DNA of 64,000 nt from Malurus cyaneus samueli (lineage: Eukaryota; Chordata; Aves; Passeriformes; Maluridae): positions 24,983 through 88,982 of the forward strand of contig VKON01004058.1 in NCBI GenBank assembly GCA_009741485.1, given 5' to 3'. Shown here piece after piece: positions 1 to 11,487 of the stretch. Each line of letters opens with the position of its first letter. The first letter of the stretch is position 1. The notes under the pieces are model-generated. The model saw only the letters and a program-made list of their open reading frames with translations. It searched no databases and was not told the origin of the DNA. Position numbers and translations under genes: made by a program.

Positions 1-169
1 AAAGTGCTTTGGGTGGAGGAACATCAGCTCTGACTTCTTGGAGGGCTTGGGGAAGGAAACGGGGATGGGGAAGAAGCTACGGCAGCTGAAATGAAACCGG
101 CACCCCGCTCTCCTCCTCCTCACATTCAAAACGTGACAAGAACCTCTGGGGAAAATTGTGGGTTCCTCA

Positions 170-930
170 CCAACCGAACTGGCCACGTTTCACGCCAAAA
201 CCCGCACGGCACAAGCCCCGAGCTCCTTCCCGAGAGCCGCGGCCGGGAGCGGGCACGGCACGGCACGGCACGGACGGGATGGGAGCGTCCGAGCCGGACC
301 CGGAGCTCCGGAATGAGAGCCGGAGCCGTCCCTGTGCCGGGGTGCCCATCCACCCCACCCCATCCCCTCCCATCCCAAACACGACCCTGCAGCGCCGGGA
401 GCGGGCCGGACCGGACAGGGACCCGCGAGCGCGGGGCTCCGGGGGGACCGGGGGAACGGGAGGGGAGCGCTGCCCGGAGCCCTCATCCCCATCCCTATAT
501 CCCCATCCCGATATTCCCACCGCTATACCCCATATCCCCACCCGTATTCTCCACCCTACACCCCATCCACGTCCCTCCCCGTACTGCCGGCCCGGCCCGG
601 CCCCGCGGGGAGCCCCAGCAGGACCCCCAGCAGGACGAGGCAGCGCCCCAACCCTCGGCCGAGCCCCGTTGGGGCCCGGGGGGCCCGGCCCGGCCATGCC
701 GCGCTCCCGGGCTGTCACCGCCCGACAGGCGCCTCCGGCCCGATCTCCTCCTCTTTATGCCGTCGGGTCCCTCCCCCGCCCGCGGAGCCCCCAGCGCTGC
801 CGGCCCGCCGGGGGCGGCGGGAGGGGGCGGCTTTGTTCGCCCTTATTTGCTGTGTTCCTTGGCCCGACCGCCGCGTAATGAGAACCAGACCGCGCCTCGG
901 GGCCTCCAGGCTCCCCGCCCGCCGCGGCTA
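170..930. promoter_or_regulatory. CpG-rich island, candidate promoter
   Basis: The stretch is very GC-rich and dense in CpG dinucleotides, with several GC-box-like stretches such as GGGGGCGG near 820. It contrasts sharply with the AT-rich DNA after 1,430. In vertebrates such islands usually mark promoters of broadly expressed genes. No first exon or splice donor could be assigned on either strand, so the gene it would serve, and its direction, are unknown. It lies beyond the 3' end of ALMS1, so it is not the ALMS1 promoter. Confidence 0.5.
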
Positions 931-1325
931 CAGCATCCCTCCCCCTTCCTCCTCCCTCCCTCCTCCCCACCATCGATCCTCCATCTATCCTTCCTCCATC
1001 CCTCCTCCTTCCTCCCTCATCATCCTTCCCTCCTCCCTCTCCTCCCTCCCTCCTCCTCCCTCCCTCCCTCCCAACATCTCCCTCCCTCCATCCTCCCTCA
1101 TCCTTCCCTCCATCCTCCCTCCTTCCCTCCATCATCCCTCCTCCTTCCATCCTTCCACCATCCTCCTCCCTCCCCTCCCTCCCTCCTCCCTCCTCCATCC
1201 ATCCTTCCAACCATCCATCCTCCTTCCCTCCTTATCCCTCCTTCCATCCCTCCCTCCCTCCCTCCATCCATCCATCATCCATCCTTCCTCTTCCAACCTC
1301 CCTCCTCCCTCCCACCACCTCTTTC
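920..1325. repeat. Polypyrimidine CCTCC/CATCC tract
   Basis: About 400 bases made almost only of C and T on the plus strand, built from degenerate CCTCC, CCATC and CCTTCC words. The minus strand is correspondingly G/A-rich and could form G-quadruplex or triplex structure. Open reading frames across it encode only Ser/Pro/Leu-type low-complexity protein and are not genes. It directly follows the CpG island. Confidence 0.85.
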
Positions 1326-1429
1326 GCCCCAGGCTGCCTGCACAAGGAGAGGGTGGAAAGTGAATAACAATTAAATATGCATCCATCCCACCAGAGACAC
1401 CTCTGTGACCTCAATCCACTCCGCAGTTG

Positions 1430-1515
1430 TTATTACTAATAGCATGAATTATATTGATTATTAACATTAATATTTATTTATTTATTCATATATTAATTAA
1501 TAATGTGAAGGCTAT
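1430..1515. other. AT-rich ATTAAT stretch
   Basis: A short run dominated by A and T with repeated TTATTTA and ATTAAT words. No gene or known element is visible. Confidence 0.6.
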
Positions 1516-1524
1516 TAATTGTAG

Positions 1525-1660
1525 AATCCCAGAATGATTTGGGTGGGAAGGGATCTTAAATCTAGTGCCACCCTATCCACGGCAGGGACCCCTCTCACTG
1601 TCCAGGCTGCTCCCAGCCCCAGTGTCCAGCCTGGCCTGGGACACTGCCAGGGATGGACAT
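1525..1660 (+). mobile_element. CR1-type retroposon fragment
   Basis: The sequence has the familiar avian CR1 3'-region word order: an AATCCCAGAATGATTTGGG start, GGAAGGGATCTTAAAT, a degraded CCACGGCAGGGACCC, then CAGCCTGGCCTGGGACACT. It is short and 5'-truncated, as most CR1 copies are. The same consensus recurs elsewhere in the window, which supports the call. Confidence 0.6.
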
Positions 1661-3177
1661 TATGGACATCACCAACCCAAACCCTCCGAGCAGGAACAGT
1701 GAGTGTGGGATGAGGGAATGTTCACTCCCCTTCCTGCACACATTCCCAGCCCTTGGGGTGCTGCCCTGGGCTCACCCAACTCTCTCCCCCACATTCAGGG
1801 CAAGGATTTATCAATAGTTATTAAAATCCCAATAGTAATATTGATTAACAGCAGTAATTAAAGCTTTGCAAAGGATTTAACCCTGGAAATGGGGACAGCT
1901 CCCAGGGCCCCTCACCCAGAGCGCTCCGGGGACCTGTGCCCAAGGTGACATTAGGGACAGCAAGGCACAGGGGACTTCTCTGGGGGTTCCCAGCACAAAA
2001 GGCTGAGTGAAAGAGCCCAGAGGCAGCAGGACAGTCAGAGCCCTCCTGGCAGCAAACACGGTTGGGATCCTGTTAACGGGACAGGTCAAACACTGGGATG
2101 GAGGTGAAGCCTTCCCCAGACCCTCCACACCCCCTCCAGCATTGCCCAGTGGGTCAGTGGCACCCAGCAGCACCTCCCTGCCACCAGCAGCTCTCCCCAA
2201 ACACCTTCACGGGGCTTAAGGGAGAAATTCCTCCCTGGGAGGGTGCAATGCCCTGGCACAGAGTGCCCAGAGCAGTGGGGCTGCCCCGGGATCGCTGGCA
2301 GTGCCCATTGGGGCACTGTGGGAGGGGTCCCTGAACATGGCAGGGGTGGCACTGGATGGGATTCCATGAATTTCTGCCCTCTGTGGGTCTCTCTCTCACC
2401 ACATCACGGTGTCCCTGAAGCTCCAACTCACCCTGCAGGTCCTGCCAGCTCCAAGAGAGGACAAACGCTCCAAAATCCAGTCTGTCCAGAGAGGATGCCT
2501 GTGGAAGGAGATGGGAGCCCCAGGGCACGGCAGGCTCCAGGAGCAGCTGCAATCCCAGCCTGGCACAGCTGGGGCACATTCCAGGGCAGGACGGGCTGGC
2601 AGCCACCAGGGAAGGAGGGAAGGTCCCACCCAGGGACAGCAGAGCCTGGGGATGGAGCGGGAGGCAGAGGGACACCAGGCAGGGCCACCTCGCTGTCCCC
2701 CACCGCTGTCACCAGAGCGTGGCCCCACTGCCTCTCCGTGGGTTGGGACATTTCTCTCATCCCTTTCCAAGCCTGGCACAAGGGTCAGGAAGGCGGGCAG
2801 GGCTGTGGGATGGGGAGCAGCAGCTGCAGATCCCACAAAGGCTCTCGTGTGGCAGGAGCTGTCCCCTGTCACCCCCGGCTGGCAGCTGAGCCCCAGCCCC
2901 GCATTCCTGCACCAGGAACAAGCCCAGGGATGGGATGGGAGCGGGGCTGGGGATCCTCAGCCTAGAATCACACCCAGACAGCCCCTGGGGGCTCTGGCAG
3001 GGAGCTCTGCCCTCACCAGGCACCCCGTGTCCCTGTCACCATCCCTGTCACCATGGGGGGAGCCAGCACAGGGACACTGAGGCACAGGAGGGTGCTCAGG
3101 GGCTTCCTCAGCTCAAAGCCAATCCCCTAACCTGGCACAGTCCTGCGAAGGACACCCCCAGGTGGGACACAGGCACA
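1661..3177. other. Unannotated intergenic DNA
   Basis: Moderately GC-rich sequence with no recognisable exon or RNA gene. A weak minus-strand CR1-like relic lies around 2,250-2,370 (words resembling the reverse complement of CCATGGCAGGGAC). All open frames here look like chance frames in GC-rich DNA. Confidence 0.5.
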
Positions 3178-3620
3178 GAATCCCGGGATCACCGGGGCTG
3201 GAAAAAACCTCCAGGAGCATCAAATCCAACCTGTGACTGATCCTCACCCTGTCCCAGCCCAGAGCCCTGAGTGCCATGCCCAGTCCTTCCTTGGACACTC
3301 CAGGGATGGGCACTCCAAACCTCTCTGGGCAGCCCCTGCCAATCCTGAGCACCCTTTCCATGGGGAAATTCCTCCTGGTGTCCCCCCTGATCCTCCCCAG
3401 CCCATCCTGAGGCCATTCCCTCTCCTCCTGTCCCTTTTTTTTGGGATGACATCCCAAATCCCTCCCGGCTGTCCCCTCCAGGCAGGGAATTTTATAGGAG
3501 AAAAGGATCCCCCAGAGCCTCCTTTGCTCCAGGCTGAGCCCTTTCCAGCTCCCTCAGGATTCTCCAGACCCTTCCCAGCTCCATCCCCTGCCCTTCTCCA
3601 GCCAAACCCCTCGGAGCTGC
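3178..3620 (+). mobile_element. CR1-type retroposon fragment, longer copy
   Basis: It starts with AATCCCGGGATCACCGG and continues through GGCTGGAAAAAACCTCC, the CACTCCAGGGATGGGCACTCC block, and CTCTGGGCAGCCCCTGCCA near 3,330. It ends in the TCCTCCTGTCCC region typical of another avian CR1 subfamily. It is the longest CR1-like copy in the first 10 kb. Subfamily is not assigned. Confidence 0.6.
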
Positions 3621-4380
3621 TCTCAAACCCCTGAGGCTGACAGAGCCATGCCCCCCCTGCCCTCCCAGTGCCAGCCCAATGTCCCAGGACCCTTCAGCCC
3701 GTCCCCTCCTCTCTGCGCCCCTGCCTAGCCCTCAGCCGCCTGTAGCTCCTCAGCAGAGGGGTGACAGGGGTGGCAGCAGCCAGGACATTCAGGGGATGTC
3801 CCAAATGCATCTCAGGTTGGGAGCAGCCCAGCCTGGGGACAACAACTCGGAGTGGCTTTGGCATCACGAAGGATGAAGGAGCTTCAGCAGCACATGGGTA
3901 CATGAGTAAAATCAGATTGGATTTCAAAAATCCCCTTTTTCCCTCGGAAGACTCTCCCAAGTGTCCTCATCCCCCTGGAATTTGAGCTCCTTCCAGGAGC
4001 ATTAATCAACGTGGCTTTCATTTGTCACGCCGAGGTCGCTCACCCTCCCGCAGGGTCCCACTTGGCCGGGAGAATTCACTTTATCTGCTGATGTAGGGAG
4101 AAAAATATTAATAAAAGCTTGACTTTCAAACCTTGCTCGTGTGAAAGAGCCAGGCTTTTCCATTTCCAGCCGAATTCCTGCCCCGGCCCAGGCCAGGCTC
4201 AGTGCCCGGCTCATAAAGGCAGCACAGAGGAAACAATCCATTAAATCTGCTTTACTGCATGAAAGGGGGGATCTGCACTAATCAACAGGCAGCCAGGAAG
4301 TCCTGTCCTCCTCAGGGAATTGTTTCAGGAAAAGTGAGTTATAATCCAGGATGCACTCATGGAAAAAATGAGATGGAGCT
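3621..4380. other. Unannotated intergenic DNA
   Basis: No recognisable gene, RNA or repeat family. The largest frames have no protein features. Confidence 0.4.
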
Positions 4381-4560
4381 TGGGAGGGCTGATACAGAGT
4401 CCATAACCCAACTGGAGTTTGGGAGGGCACAGAGTCCATAACCCAACTGGAGTTTGGGAGGGCACAGAGTCCATATCCCAACTGGAGTTTGGGAGGGATA
4501 TCACAGAGTCCATATCCCAACTGGAGTTTGGGAGGGCTGGCACAGAGTCCATAACCCATC
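4381..4560. repeat. 35-bp minisatellite, about 5 copies
   Basis: The unit contains CAGAGTCCATAACCCAACTG followed by GAGTTTGGGAGGGC. Copies start about 35 bases apart (for example at 4,395 and 4,430) with few differences. Short plus- and minus-frame ORFs across it are products of the repeat. Confidence 0.9.
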
Positions 4561-4569
4561 CAATTTTAG

Positions 4570-4640
4570 GAGCCACTGCAGGGGCTGGCACTGGGTGGTC
4601 TTCAAGGTCCCTCACAATCCAAACCATCCTGAAATGCTGG
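4570..4640 (-). mobile_element. CR1 fragment, minus orientation
   Basis: The words AAGGTCCCTCACAATCCAAA and CCATCCTGAAAT are the reverse complement of the CR1 start region with its GGTTTGG/GGAAGGGACCTT core. Only a short piece remains. Confidence 0.45.
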
Positions 4641-4969
4641 AAAGGATTTCCTTACCTGGCACAGGACAAATCCTTCCTTGTGTCCTCCTCTCCAAAGCCT
4701 CCCCATTGTGCTCTCCAGTGGCAAATGGGCCAGCAGAGATCCTGGCAAAGGCCACCAGCAGCCACCACTGGACAGGCCAGCTCCAGGCAGAGGGACAGCA
4801 GCAGGGACTGAAGAGTGTGGGGAACTCCCTTTTCCGAGGAAATTGGGCACTTGAGCTGTGTTATCACATCGTCACTGCAATGGAAATCCTTCCAGATACC
4901 CTCAACAGGAGAATGCACCCCAAACACCCACCTGAGCCCCTGCAGTGCCTGATGGCAGAGGGGCTCTCC

Positions 4970-5320
4970 AAAGGAGAGACTCCAAAAACAAACAGAAACA
5001 TCCGAAACATCCAAAAACATCCAGAAACATCAAAAAACATGCAAAAACATCCAAAAACATCCAAACCAAGTGGAGAGGGGCTCTCCAAAGGAGGGACTCC
5101 CAAATAATCCAAAAACATCCAAACCAAGTGGAGAGAGGCTCTCCAAAGAAGGGATGCCAAAAACATCCAGAAACATCCAAAAACATCTAAAAACATCCAA
5201 ACCAAGTGGAGAGAGGCTCTCCAAAGAAGGGACGCCAAAAACATCCAGAAACATCCAAAAACATCCAAAAATATCCAAACCAAGTGGAGAGGGGCTCTCC
5301 AAAGGAGGAACTCCAAACAC
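4970..5320. repeat. Compound minisatellite (ACATCCAAAA plus GTGGAGAGGGGCTCTCC)
   Basis: Runs of 11-base AAAAACATCCA words alternate with a unit around GAGAGGGGCTCTCCAAAGGA. The larger period is roughly 70 bases, with four to five cycles. GAGAG..CTCTC within the unit is a small palindrome. ORFs on either strand are low-complexity repeat translations. Confidence 0.85.
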
Positions 5321-5727
5321 AGCCCGAGGACTGCCCACGATAGAGAAAGGATCAGGACTGATTCCCTCAGGATGGAATTTACAGCATGAAAGCAAGAACA
5401 AGTGGAAATGGTCAGAAAGGAGAAAATGAGGGGAAATGGCCAGAAAGGAAGAACGAGGAGAAATGGCCAGAAAGGAGAAAATGAGAATATGGGAAAACAA
5501 AGATTCCAAAGCAAAAGATGGATTTTTATACCTCTATTTCCTTTCTCTGCCTTGTCCAGCTCACCCATGAGCTTTCCCAGCTCAGCCCAGGCTGTGCCAC
5601 CCATCCATCCAGCACAGCAATCCCGGGGGTGATGCTGATCAAAGGAGAGTTGTGAATAACTGCAAACACCCATCTGCTCCCAGAACATTTCAACAGCCCC
5701 AGTGCTGCCCTCATTACTGTGCAGAGG

Positions 5728-5905
5728 AATTTACTCAGCATTTACCACTGCTATTCCACCCAGCATTTACCACTGCTGTTCCAGAGGGATTTACCCAGCA
5801 TTTACCACTGCTATTCCAGAGGAATTTACTCAGCATTTACCACTGCTATTCCAGAGGGATTTACTCAGCATTTACCACTGCTATTCCAGAGGGATTTACC
5901 CACAT
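5728..5905. repeat. 35-bp minisatellite, about 5 copies
   Basis: The unit is built on CAGCATTTACCACTGCTATT followed by CCAGAGGGATTTACT. The first copy is shortened and the others are nearly identical. Confidence 0.9.
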
Positions 5906-6119
5906 TTACCCTCAAAGCCTTCGTGCACCATGGGCTCAGGAGGGATGACTCCTCTGCAATCAGCACAAGCACAATTTCCTGAGGTTTTGGAATATCAAAC
6001 ATGCTGGGAGCAGTGACCCCAAATGTCAACAGGCTCCTTCCCCCGTTATAAACACGGGATCTCTGCATCAAAGGGGTTGAGTCCACCTGAGACAGAACAG
6101 CCTTGGAATGGGGGGAGCC

Positions 6120-6345
6120 CATCCAGGAAGGGAAAATCAGGGAGGGAGGGAGGGATGGGAACACCCTCACCACAGCCTGGAGAAATTCCACCACCCCAAG
6201 GGTGCCCAGCCCTGGAGTCCCCAATCCCAGAGGGATCCCAAAGCCCTGTGCATGTGGCACTTGGGGACACGGGGCAGGGGTGGCCTGGGCAGTGCTTGGG
6301 GAACATTGCACTCCATCTCAGAGGGATTTAGGAACAGCAAGGCCC
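6120..6345 (+). mobile_element. CR1 3'-end-like fragment
   Basis: The string CATGTGGCACTTGGGGACAC, followed by GGCCTGGGCAGTGC and a degraded tail, resembles the 3' portion of avian CR1 elements. The match is partial, so boundaries are approximate. Confidence 0.45.
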
Positions 6346-6619
6346 TCAAACTCCCCTCATTTCCCATCATTGAAAGCTTAAAAGCACAAATAAGCAGCTG
6401 AGTGGCCTTGAACGAGCTCCAAATGAGGCAGGATCTCACAAGGGCTCCAAAATCCCCATTTCTTGTTCCAGAGAATGAATCTGTCCCTTTGTGCATCAGG
6501 GAATCCATGGCAGAGCTCAGTTTTGCACCTCAGGAACACACAGAGCTCATTCCAGCCCCAGAACAAAACCCCAAAGGCAAAGCAGCAACTCCTGTCCCAA
6601 CTGATCCCAAGGACAGGGC

Positions 6620-6840
6620 AAGGAAGGAGCAAATCCCAGTTTAAGGCCAGGCTGGACTGGGCAGGGAAGCAGCAAATCCCAGTTTCAGGTCAGGCTGGAC
6701 TGGGCAGGGAAGGAGCAAATCCCAGTTTCAGGTCAGACTGGACAGGGCAGGGAAGGAGCAAATCCCAGTTTAAGGCCAGGCTGGACAGGGCAGGGAAGCA
6801 GCAAATCCCAGTTTAAGGCCAGGCTGGACTGGGCAGGGGC
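6620..6840. repeat. 43-bp minisatellite, 5 copies
   Basis: The unit contains GCAAATCCCAGTTTAAGGCC then AGGCTGGACTGGGCAGGGAA. Copies begin about 43 bases apart (for example at 6,631 and 6,674). Confidence 0.9.
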
Positions 6841-6988
6841 TCCAGGCTGATTCAGTGCTCAACAGGCACAGTTGGATTTTGGGGAGGTCAGAGGAGAAAA
6901 GCCAAACTCAGGTGATCCATCCCAGCCATGGGCTCCTGTGGTATTTCCAATCTGCACTTTAACTTCAGATTTCTGAGAGCAGACTGGA

Positions 6989-7110
6989 TCAGAGAATCCT
7001 GGAATGGTTTGGGTGGGAAGGGACCTTAAATCCCAGCCAGTGCCACCCCTGCCATGGCAGTGTCACCTCCCACTGTCCCCAATGTCCAACCTCTCCTGGT
7101 CCCTACACAA
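6989..7110 (+). mobile_element. CR1-type retroposon fragment
   Basis: It begins AATCCTGGAATGGTTTGGG, then GGAAGGGACCTTAAATCCC, CCATGGCAGTGTCACC and TCCCACTGTCCCCAATGTCC. It lies immediately beyond the likely ALMS1 polyadenylation site. Confidence 0.65.
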
Positions 7111-7124
7111 ACACAGCTGCCACA

Positions 7125-7500
7125 GTTACCACAACTCAGGGGTTTTATTAAAGGGGGTTTCAGTACAAAACATAATGAGTCAACTTTCTACATTGAGACA
7201 GGAATTAAAAAAATAAAAAATCCTTGTTAAAACCTATTGAAAATAAATATATAAAACTGCTATTCCAATCAGGGAGTTATAAATATATTCTGAACCAAGT
7301 TTTTCCAGGCTCTGTTTCCTCTGGAAGTGCACAACACCGCTATAAAATCCCAGGTATTTATTTAAAACCCTGCTGTTCCCCCCAGATCATTGATCCCTGC
7401 CCAGGGCAGGATTAATTAGCACAAAAATGACCCAAGAGCACGGTTTGAGCTGCAGGAGCCTTTAGTGCACTGCCCCTGTGCCATCCTGGACACCTTCCCA
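7125..7500 (-). other. ALMS1: ALMS1 3' untranslated region (inferred)
   Basis: This is the stretch from the ALMS1 stop codon to just past a canonical AATAAA (7,144-7,149 on the minus strand). It is AT-rich and non-repetitive, as a 3' UTR should be. A second AATAAA-like word near 7,358 could give a shorter form. The true cleavage site is inferred. Confidence 0.5.
7144..7149 (-). terminator. ALMS1: Polyadenylation signal AATAAA
   Basis: The plus strand reads TTTATT, giving AATAAA on the coding strand about 355 bases after the stop codon. A CR1 fragment starts shortly downstream. Confidence 0.5.
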
Positions 7501-7545
7501 TCACTGCCAGGACACCTTCTTCCCCAGGACACGGTTGGTGATTTT
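7501..7545 (-). CDS. ALMS1: ALMS1 last coding exon (C-terminus of ALMS motif)
   Basis: Fifteen codons, including the stop TGA, encode KITNRVLGKKVSWQ. This matches the extreme C-terminus of vertebrate ALMS1, where human ends in a very similar VTNQLLGRKVPWD-type sequence. The acceptor is a pyrimidine-rich CCCTCAG just upstream at 7,546-7,547. The exon begins in phase 0, and the preceding exon (11,488-11,587) ends in phase 0, so the joined reading is ..RAQLYKT-KITNRVLGKK... ALMS1 is a very large coiled-coil and repeat protein of the centrosome and ciliary basal body. The C-terminal ALMS motif is shared with CEP295 and C10orf90. This exon fixes the gene's strand and end. Confidence 0.92.
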   Translation of the reverse strand, partial: KITNRVLGKKVSWQ

Positions 7546-7627
7546 CTGAGGGAAAAACACAGCAGGCACACACATCAGTTCCAGTGTTTGGAAATTAAAA
7601 ATGCTGAGCATCAATTCTCTGAACAGA

Positions 7628-7740
7628 GCACGATGGAATCCCAGCCTGGTTTGGGTGGGGAGGGACCTTCCAGCCCCTCCAGTGCCACTCCATCCATGGC
7701 AGGGACACTTCCACTGTGCCAGCCCTGTCCAACCTGTTCT
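7628..7740 (+). mobile_element. CR1-type retroposon fragment
   Basis: GGAATCCCAGCCTGGTTTGG, GGGGAGGGACCTTCCAGCCC and CCATCCATGGCAGGGACACT appear in CR1 order. It lies in the last ALMS1 intron, antisense to the gene. Confidence 0.6.
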
Positions 7741-7959
7741 AGCCATCAAATAAAACAAATCAAACAAATCAAACACCACAAAATGGGAATTCACTCCTTG
7801 CAGACAGCTCAAGCAGCCCAGCAGTTGCTCACTGAGAACAGCAGGATTTCCCTGTGCTGGAATGGGTGGGAATGGTCAGGAACAGGACAGAGAATACCTT
7901 GGAATTGGCTGAGACTGTTCCCTCGAGCAGGACCCTGCCATCCCTCCACTACCACAAAC

Positions 7960-8440
7960 AATGGAATAAATCAGGAATAAATTGGGACTAAACCAGGAAA
8001 AATTGGGAATAAACCAGGAATAAATCAGGAATAAACCGGGTATAAATCAGGAATAAATTGGGAATAAAGCAGGAACAAACCGGAAATAAACTGCGAATAA
8101 ACTTGGAATAAATCGGGAATAAATTTGGAATAAATTGAGAATAAACTGCGACTAAGCCGGGAATAAACTAGGAATAAACTGGGAATAAATTTGGAATAAA
8201 TTGGGAAAAAACCGGGAATAAATCAAGAATACACTGGGAATAAACCAGGAATAAACCAGAAATAAATTGGGAATAAACTGGGAATAAACTGGGAATAAAT
8301 CAGGAATAAACTGGGAATAAATTGGGAATACATTGGGAATAAACCGGGAATACATTGGAAATAAACTGGGAATAAACGAAGACTAAATCAGGAAAAAATC
8401 AGGAATAAACTGGAAATAAATTGGGAATAAACCAGGACTC
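7960..8440. repeat. 10-11-bp minisatellite (GGAATAAACC)
   Basis: Over forty degenerate copies of words such as GGGAATAAACT, GGAATAAATT and AGGAATAAACC lie in the last ALMS1 intron. The coding strand therefore reads as repeated TTTATTCC. Confidence 0.9.
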
Positions 8441-8825
8441 GCTGGCAGTGGGGGGGATGAGCCACGACTGGAGGGGTGCAGAGAGAAGTGGGGACAATCC
8501 TGAGACTGAAACAAAGTCCTTTGCAAACTCTTCCCAAAATGAGCTGAAAATCCCTGGTGATGGATTTTAAAGACACAAAAGCAAGCACTCGGTGTGTGAG
8601 CCCCTGGAGCTCTTTAGGGTCCCTGGCACCCCAGAGCAGGGTGGGATTCCAGAACATTCCCCTCTCAGCCCCGCAGTGCCTTTGCCAGCCCCAAACCCCG
8701 CTCCAAACCCTTTGGGGCAGTGACACCTTGTGGTCCCTGTGTGCTCGGGCTGTGTCCCAATCCCACAGCAAACCAGGGCTCCTCAGGGCTGGAATGGGGC
8801 TCTCTTTGCAGGGACAGAGGGGAGT

Positions 8826-9672
8826 TATCAATTAACTAACTGTTATCAATGAACCGTTATCAATGAACTGTTATCAATGAACCGTTATCAATGAACTGTT
8901 ATCAATGAACCGTTATCAATTAACTGTTATCAATGAACTGTTATCAATGAACTGTTATCAATGAACTGTTATCGATTAAATGTTATCAATGAACTGTTAT
9001 CAATGAACTGTTATCGATTAAATGTTATCAATGAACTGTTATCAATGAACTGTTATCGATTAAATGTTATCAATGAACTGTTATCGATTAACTGTTATCA
9101 TCGAAGTTATCGTTAACTGTATCAATGAACTGTTATCGATTAACTGTTATCGATTAACTGTTATCGATTAACTGTTATCGATTAACTGTTATCGATTAAC
9201 TGTTATCGATTAACTGTTATCGATTAACTGTTATCAATTATCTGTCATCAATGAACTGTCATCACTGTTATCGATTAACTGTCATCAATAACTGTCATCA
9301 ATAAATATTATCGATTAACTGTCATCAATTAACTGTTATCGATTAACTGTCATCAATAACTGTCATCAATTAACTGTTATCAATAACTGTCATCAATTAA
9401 CTGTTATAAATTAACTGTCATCAATGAACTGTTATCAATTAACTGTCATCAATGACTGTTATCAATAACTGTCATCAATTAACTGTTATTAATTAACTGT
9501 TATCAATGAACTGTTTTCAATTAACCGTCATCAATAACTGTCATCGATTAACTGTCATCAATAACTGTTATCAATTAACTGTTACAATTAACTGTTATCA
9601 ATAAACTGTCATCAATAACTGTCATCGATTAACTGTTATCAATAACTATCATCAATAACTGTCATCAATTAA
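8826..9672. repeat. 14-bp AT-rich satellite (AACTGTTATCAATG)
   Basis: About 850 bases of a 14-base unit, AATGAACTGTTATC, with variants in which ATCGATTA replaces ATCAATGA and, toward the right, TGTCATCAATA. The left half is more regular than the right, suggesting homogenisation from one side. It is far more AT-rich than the surrounding gene. Confidence 0.92.
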
Positions 9673-10384
9673 ATGCTGCTCCCTTTGAGGAGTCTCCTCC
9701 CAATTGACCAAAATCACGAACTCAATCTGATGGCAAAGCCTCAGTAGGGGAAGGAATTTATATCTGATAAACCCAGAAATCCATTTCCAGCTGACTGGGG
9801 CTGGAAGGGTTGGGATTGCTGCTGCCATGGGATCGGGATCTGTTCCTTCTGTGAAGTGTTCCCAATTCCAGGGCACTGCCCATGCCCTGCTCTGCCTGGC
9901 ATGATTTCATGCTCTATTTGAAATTAAAAGTTCCAAAGCAAAGGGATGCTGGGCCAGAACATCAGCCAGATCCACGTGCACCCTGTGACAAAAATAACTT
10001 TGATATCTTAACAAGGAGAACTATTCAACACTTCCACAAACAGAATGTCTGAGCACCCCAGCCCAGGGGTTTTTATGGTTCCAGTTCTAAGTGGGCCCAT
10101 GCTGTTTTCCCCTCAGGATCATCCTCACTCAGTGCCAACAAAACTTCTCATTATTCTCTTTTCCCCTCATTGTTCTGCCCCACAGTGTCCCGTGAATACC
10201 CTGAAAGCAGCCCTGAGAGCCCTGCACTTCCAGGGACAGTCACACCCGTGCTTTACAAAAGGCAGGCAAATTTTGTTCACAGATATTCAACAGTTTGGGG
10301 TCTTATTCTGAGTCAGATAAACTCGGCTGCATCTCATCCCTAAGCCTGGGCACAGGAATTGTCCATCCATGGACAAGGGATCCT

Positions 10385-10510
10385 TGTTGCAGCCCCAGGC
10401 CAGGCTGGACATTGGGGTGGGAGCAGCCTGGGACAGTGGGAGGTGTCCCTATGGATGGGGTGGGATGGGAATGGGATGGGATGGGATTTAAGGACCTTTC
10501 CAAACCAACC
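10385..10510 (-). mobile_element. CR1-type fragment, minus orientation
   Basis: CCAGGCTGGACATTGGGG, GGGACAGTGGGAGGTGTCCC and TTTAAGGACCTTTCCAAACC are the reverse complement of the CR1 words seen elsewhere in the window. Confidence 0.6.
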
Positions 10511-11214
10511 CATTCATTCATTCATTGCCTCCTTTCCCAAATTTCAATCACCCTCTGTGAGCCCTCAGGCCCTGGGGAAGGGTCTGGAGCCCCAGGAGTC
10601 ACCAAGGAGCTGGAAAGGGGCTCAACCTGGAGCAAAGGGCCCTTAAACCCACAGCCCCAGCACCTCCTGAGTGGAGCTCCTGGAGCAGCTCCTGCCTTCC
10701 CCAAAACTGTCTCATTTCTGGAGCCATTCCACAAAATCTGGGGTTCATTTTTCAGGCACCATGAGCCTCACTCAGAACTGCTGCTCTCATCCCATTGTCA
10801 CCCAACCCTTCCCTGATTTACAGCTCCTCTCTGCAGCTTCCCTGCCTCAGCAAGGAGAACCAAAGCACTGCAATTATTTATTATTTATTATTAATTTACT
10901 GCCATCAATCATCACTCTCTTCCAACCAACCCCAAATTTATACACCAAAGTCCTGATCCCGTTCCCTCCCTGCTTCCAGCTGACTCTGCCACTCCAAATC
11001 AGCAACTGCCACAATTCATCAATTCCTCAAACTTCACTGTACCAGCACCAGCCAGGGAAAAAAAAATGTCCTGAAAATACCCTGCACAAGTGTAGCGACC
11101 AATTCAGGTCTTTCTAGTGGTAAATTCCCCAAATCATTGCAGGAAGATGTTTGGGATAATTCAAGTCCTGACTTTTGAAATCCAGTTACTGCTGTTCCCA
11201 ATAAATAACTGTTA

Positions 11215-11255
11215 TTAACAAATATTAACAAATATTAACAAATATTAACAAATAT
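11215..11255. repeat. ACAAATATTA short tandem repeat
   Basis: About four copies of a 10-base ACAAATATTA unit. Confidence 0.8.
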
Positions 11256-11487
11256 AGCAAGTAAGGCTGCTGTTCCAGCTCTGGAATACTCCAGGAAAGG
11301 AGCTGTTCCAGCCAGGAGTTGTAATACTGGAACTGAAATGCAAGTTTAAGATGCAGGGATCAAAAAAAGAGCAGTTTTGATGTTCCTGTGCTCAGGGAAG
11401 TGGCTCATCCCACCCCTCCCCAGAAAGGGGGTCCTGGCTGTGATTCCCAGAGAAAATTGGGGGTCCCAGGGCAGGAAGGGCACTCAC

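Larger units (their letters stand above)
9673..11487. other. ALMS1 last intron, unique part
   Basis: Mostly unique intronic DNA. It contains a minus-orientation CR1 fragment (10,385-10,510) and a short ACAAATATTA run (11,215-11,255). No additional exon was recognised. Confidence 0.5.

Noticed and set aside
91..1374. 427-aa plus frame at the left end
   Set aside because: It spans the CpG island and the polypyrimidine tract. The second half is pure Pro/Ser/Leu repeat, so the openness is compositional.
4864..5688. 274-aa minus frame rich in Phe, Leu and Trp
   Set aside because: Mostly a translation of the ACATCCAAAA compound repeat.
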